DNA of 9,501 bases, taken from Lautropia sp. Its GTDB lineage: Bacteria > Pseudomonadota > Gammaproteobacteria > Burkholderiales > Burkholderiaceae_E. The notes below the pieces were generated by a model, which searched no databases, was not told the origin of the DNA, and worked only from the letters and a program-made list of their open reading frames with translations. The translations under genes and the position numbers were made by a program. This document shows, piece by piece, positions 8,322 to 9,501 of this stretch. The DNA is taken from assembly GCA_013813615.1 (NCBI GenBank), contig JACCRJ010000319.1, positions 1 to 9,501 of the forward strand, in the 5' to 3' direction. Each line of letters opens with the position of its first letter. Within the stretch, counting starts at the first letter, position 1.

Positions 8322-9426
8322 CTAGACGCCCTGCTTCAGGCTGGCGGAGATGAACGGATCGAGGTCGCCGTCCAGCACGGCCCGGGTGTTGCTGGCCTCG
8401 ACGTTGGTCCTCAGGTCCTTGATGCGGGACTGGTCCAGCACATAGGAGCGGATCTGGTGGCCCCAGCCGATGTCGGTCTTGGACGCCTCGACCTTGTCCT
8501 GCTCCGCCTGACGCTTGCGAATTTCCAGCTCATAGAGTCGGGCCCGCAGCATGCCCATCGCTTCGTCCTTGTTGCGGTGCTGGCTCCGGTCGTTCTGGCA
8601 CTGCACGACGGTGTTGGTCGGCAGGTGGGTGATCCGCACGGCGGACTCCGTCTTGTTGACGTGCTGGCCGCCGGCCCCGGACGCGCGAAAGACGTCGATC
8701 CGCAGGTCCGCCGGATTGATGTCGACCTGGATGGAATCGTCCACTTCCGGATAGACGTACACCGAGGCGAACGAGGTGTGGCGGCCGCCGCCGGAATCGA
8801 ACGGCGACTTGCGCACCAGCCGGTGGATGCCGGTCTCCGTGCGCAGGTAGCCGTAGGCGTACTCGCCGTCGACCTTGAGCGTGGCGCCCTTGATGCCGGC
8901 GACGTCACCGGCGGTCTCCTCCAGGATAGTGGTCTGGAATCCGCGGCGTTCGCAGTAGCGCAGGTACTGGCGCAGCAGCATGGCCGCCCAGTCGCAGGCC
9001 TCCGTGCCGCCGGCGCCGGCCTGGATTTCGACGAAGCAGTTGCTGGGGTCGGCGGGATTGTTGAACATCCGCCGGAACTCCAGGCCCTCGACGCCTTCCT
9101 CGATCTTGCGGGCGTCGGCCTCGAGGGCGATGACGGTGTCGTCGTCGCTTTCCTCGACAGCCATCGCAAAGAGGTCGCTGGCGTCCGTCAGCGACTCCGA
9201 CAGCGTGGTCAGGCCCAGCACCGTGTTTTCCAGTGAGCGCTTCTCACGCCCCAACGCCAGCGCTGCAGCCGAGTCGTTCCAGATATCCGGCGCTTCCAGC
9301 GCGGAGTTGACTTCTACCAGACGGTTTTTCTTGTCGTCGAAGTCAAAGATACCCCCTGAGGTCCTTGAGCCGTCGCGCAAGGTCCTCCAGGCGGGTTTCG
9401 GTCTGGTTCAGTCTTTCGGCATCCAT
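8322..9426 (-). CDS. prfB: Peptide chain release factor 2, with programmed +1 frameshift
   Basis: RF2 recognises UGA and UAA stop codons and triggers release of the finished peptide. The product is made from two frames. Twenty-seven codons from ATG 9426 end in RGYL followed by in-frame TGA (9345-9343). A +1 shift on CTT-T continues as DFDDKKNRL to the stop at 8322, giving 367 aa (E. coli 365). The codon-recognition tripeptide SPF is at 207-209 and the catalytic GGQ at 252-254. Residue 248, equivalent to E. coli 246, is Ala as in most bacteria rather than the K-12 Thr. The shift makes RF2 limit its own synthesis, since scarce RF2 leaves the TGA unread. ATG 9426 is the only ATG in the open stretch of frame zero (closed by TAA at 9480-9478), but no good ribosome site precedes it. 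This is a normal gene, not a pseudogene. Confidence 0.97.
9342..9357 (-). promoter_or_regulatory. prfB programmed +1 frameshift signal
   Basis: Read on the - strand: an internal Shine-Dalgarno-like AGGGGG (9357-9352), three bases TAT, slippery CTT (9348-9346), then TGA-C (9345-9342). The 16 bases AGGGGGTATCTTTGAC are identical to the E. coli prfB signal. Ribosomes pausing at the poorly terminating TGA-C slip one base so that GAC is read next. Confidence 0.97.
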
Positions 9427-9501
9427 GGGGGAGTCTGGTCCGGGAGTAACGGCGGAGGTAAGAGCGAGTCGGGCATTTTACCAGCCGGGCGTGTAGCATT
9501 T

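Noticed and set aside
9314..9499. 61-codon open frame on the - strand overlapping the prfB start
   Set aside because: It is in the third frame across the recoding site and has no similarity to RF2; frame zero from 9426 plus the shifted frame account for the whole protein.

Overview
The window is a high-GC bacterial chromosome segment carrying a complete, intact ISC iron-sulfur cluster assembly operon on the + strand. It converges with a prfB-lysS translation gene pair on the - strand. Protein sequences and gene order (low-molecular-weight phosphatase, then iscR-iscS-iscU-iscA-hscB-hscA-fdx-iscX) point to a proteobacterium. The phosphatase directly before iscR makes a betaproteobacterium, such as a Burkholderiales-like lineage, my best guess. 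That is an inference from gene order and base composition, not a proven assignment.

Layout: 1-139 holds no gene I can support. 140-637 is a low-molecular-weight protein-tyrosine-phosphatase, followed by a UUCG-capped hairpin (706-725). 792-848 is the isc control region, with two tandem Type 1 IscR sites. 866-6688 is the isc operon: iscR (repressor), iscS (cysteine desulfurase), iscU (scaffold), iscA (A-type carrier), hscB and hscA (co-chaperone and chaperone), fdx (2Fe-2S ferredoxin) and iscX. Gaps between genes are 6-47 bp. On the - strand, prfB (9426-8322) is read through a programmed +1 frameshift and is followed 48 bp later by lysS (8273-6741). The two convergent units end only 52 bp apart.

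How the genes work together: IscS takes sulfur from cysteine, clusters are built on IscU with Fdx supplying electrons and IscX modulating IscS, and HscB/HscA recognise the LPPVK motif of IscU to release the cluster to carriers such as IscA. Holo-IscR senses surplus clusters and shuts off the operon. All expected ligand and catalytic residues are present in every protein.

I do not see an undescribed defence, mobile or biosynthetic system here; this is core housekeeping DNA. The unusual signals are small: tandem duplications around the ends of iscR and the start of iscX, a 9-bp in-frame microsatellite in hscA, an alanine-rich tail on IscU, and a near-textbook prfB frameshift site.
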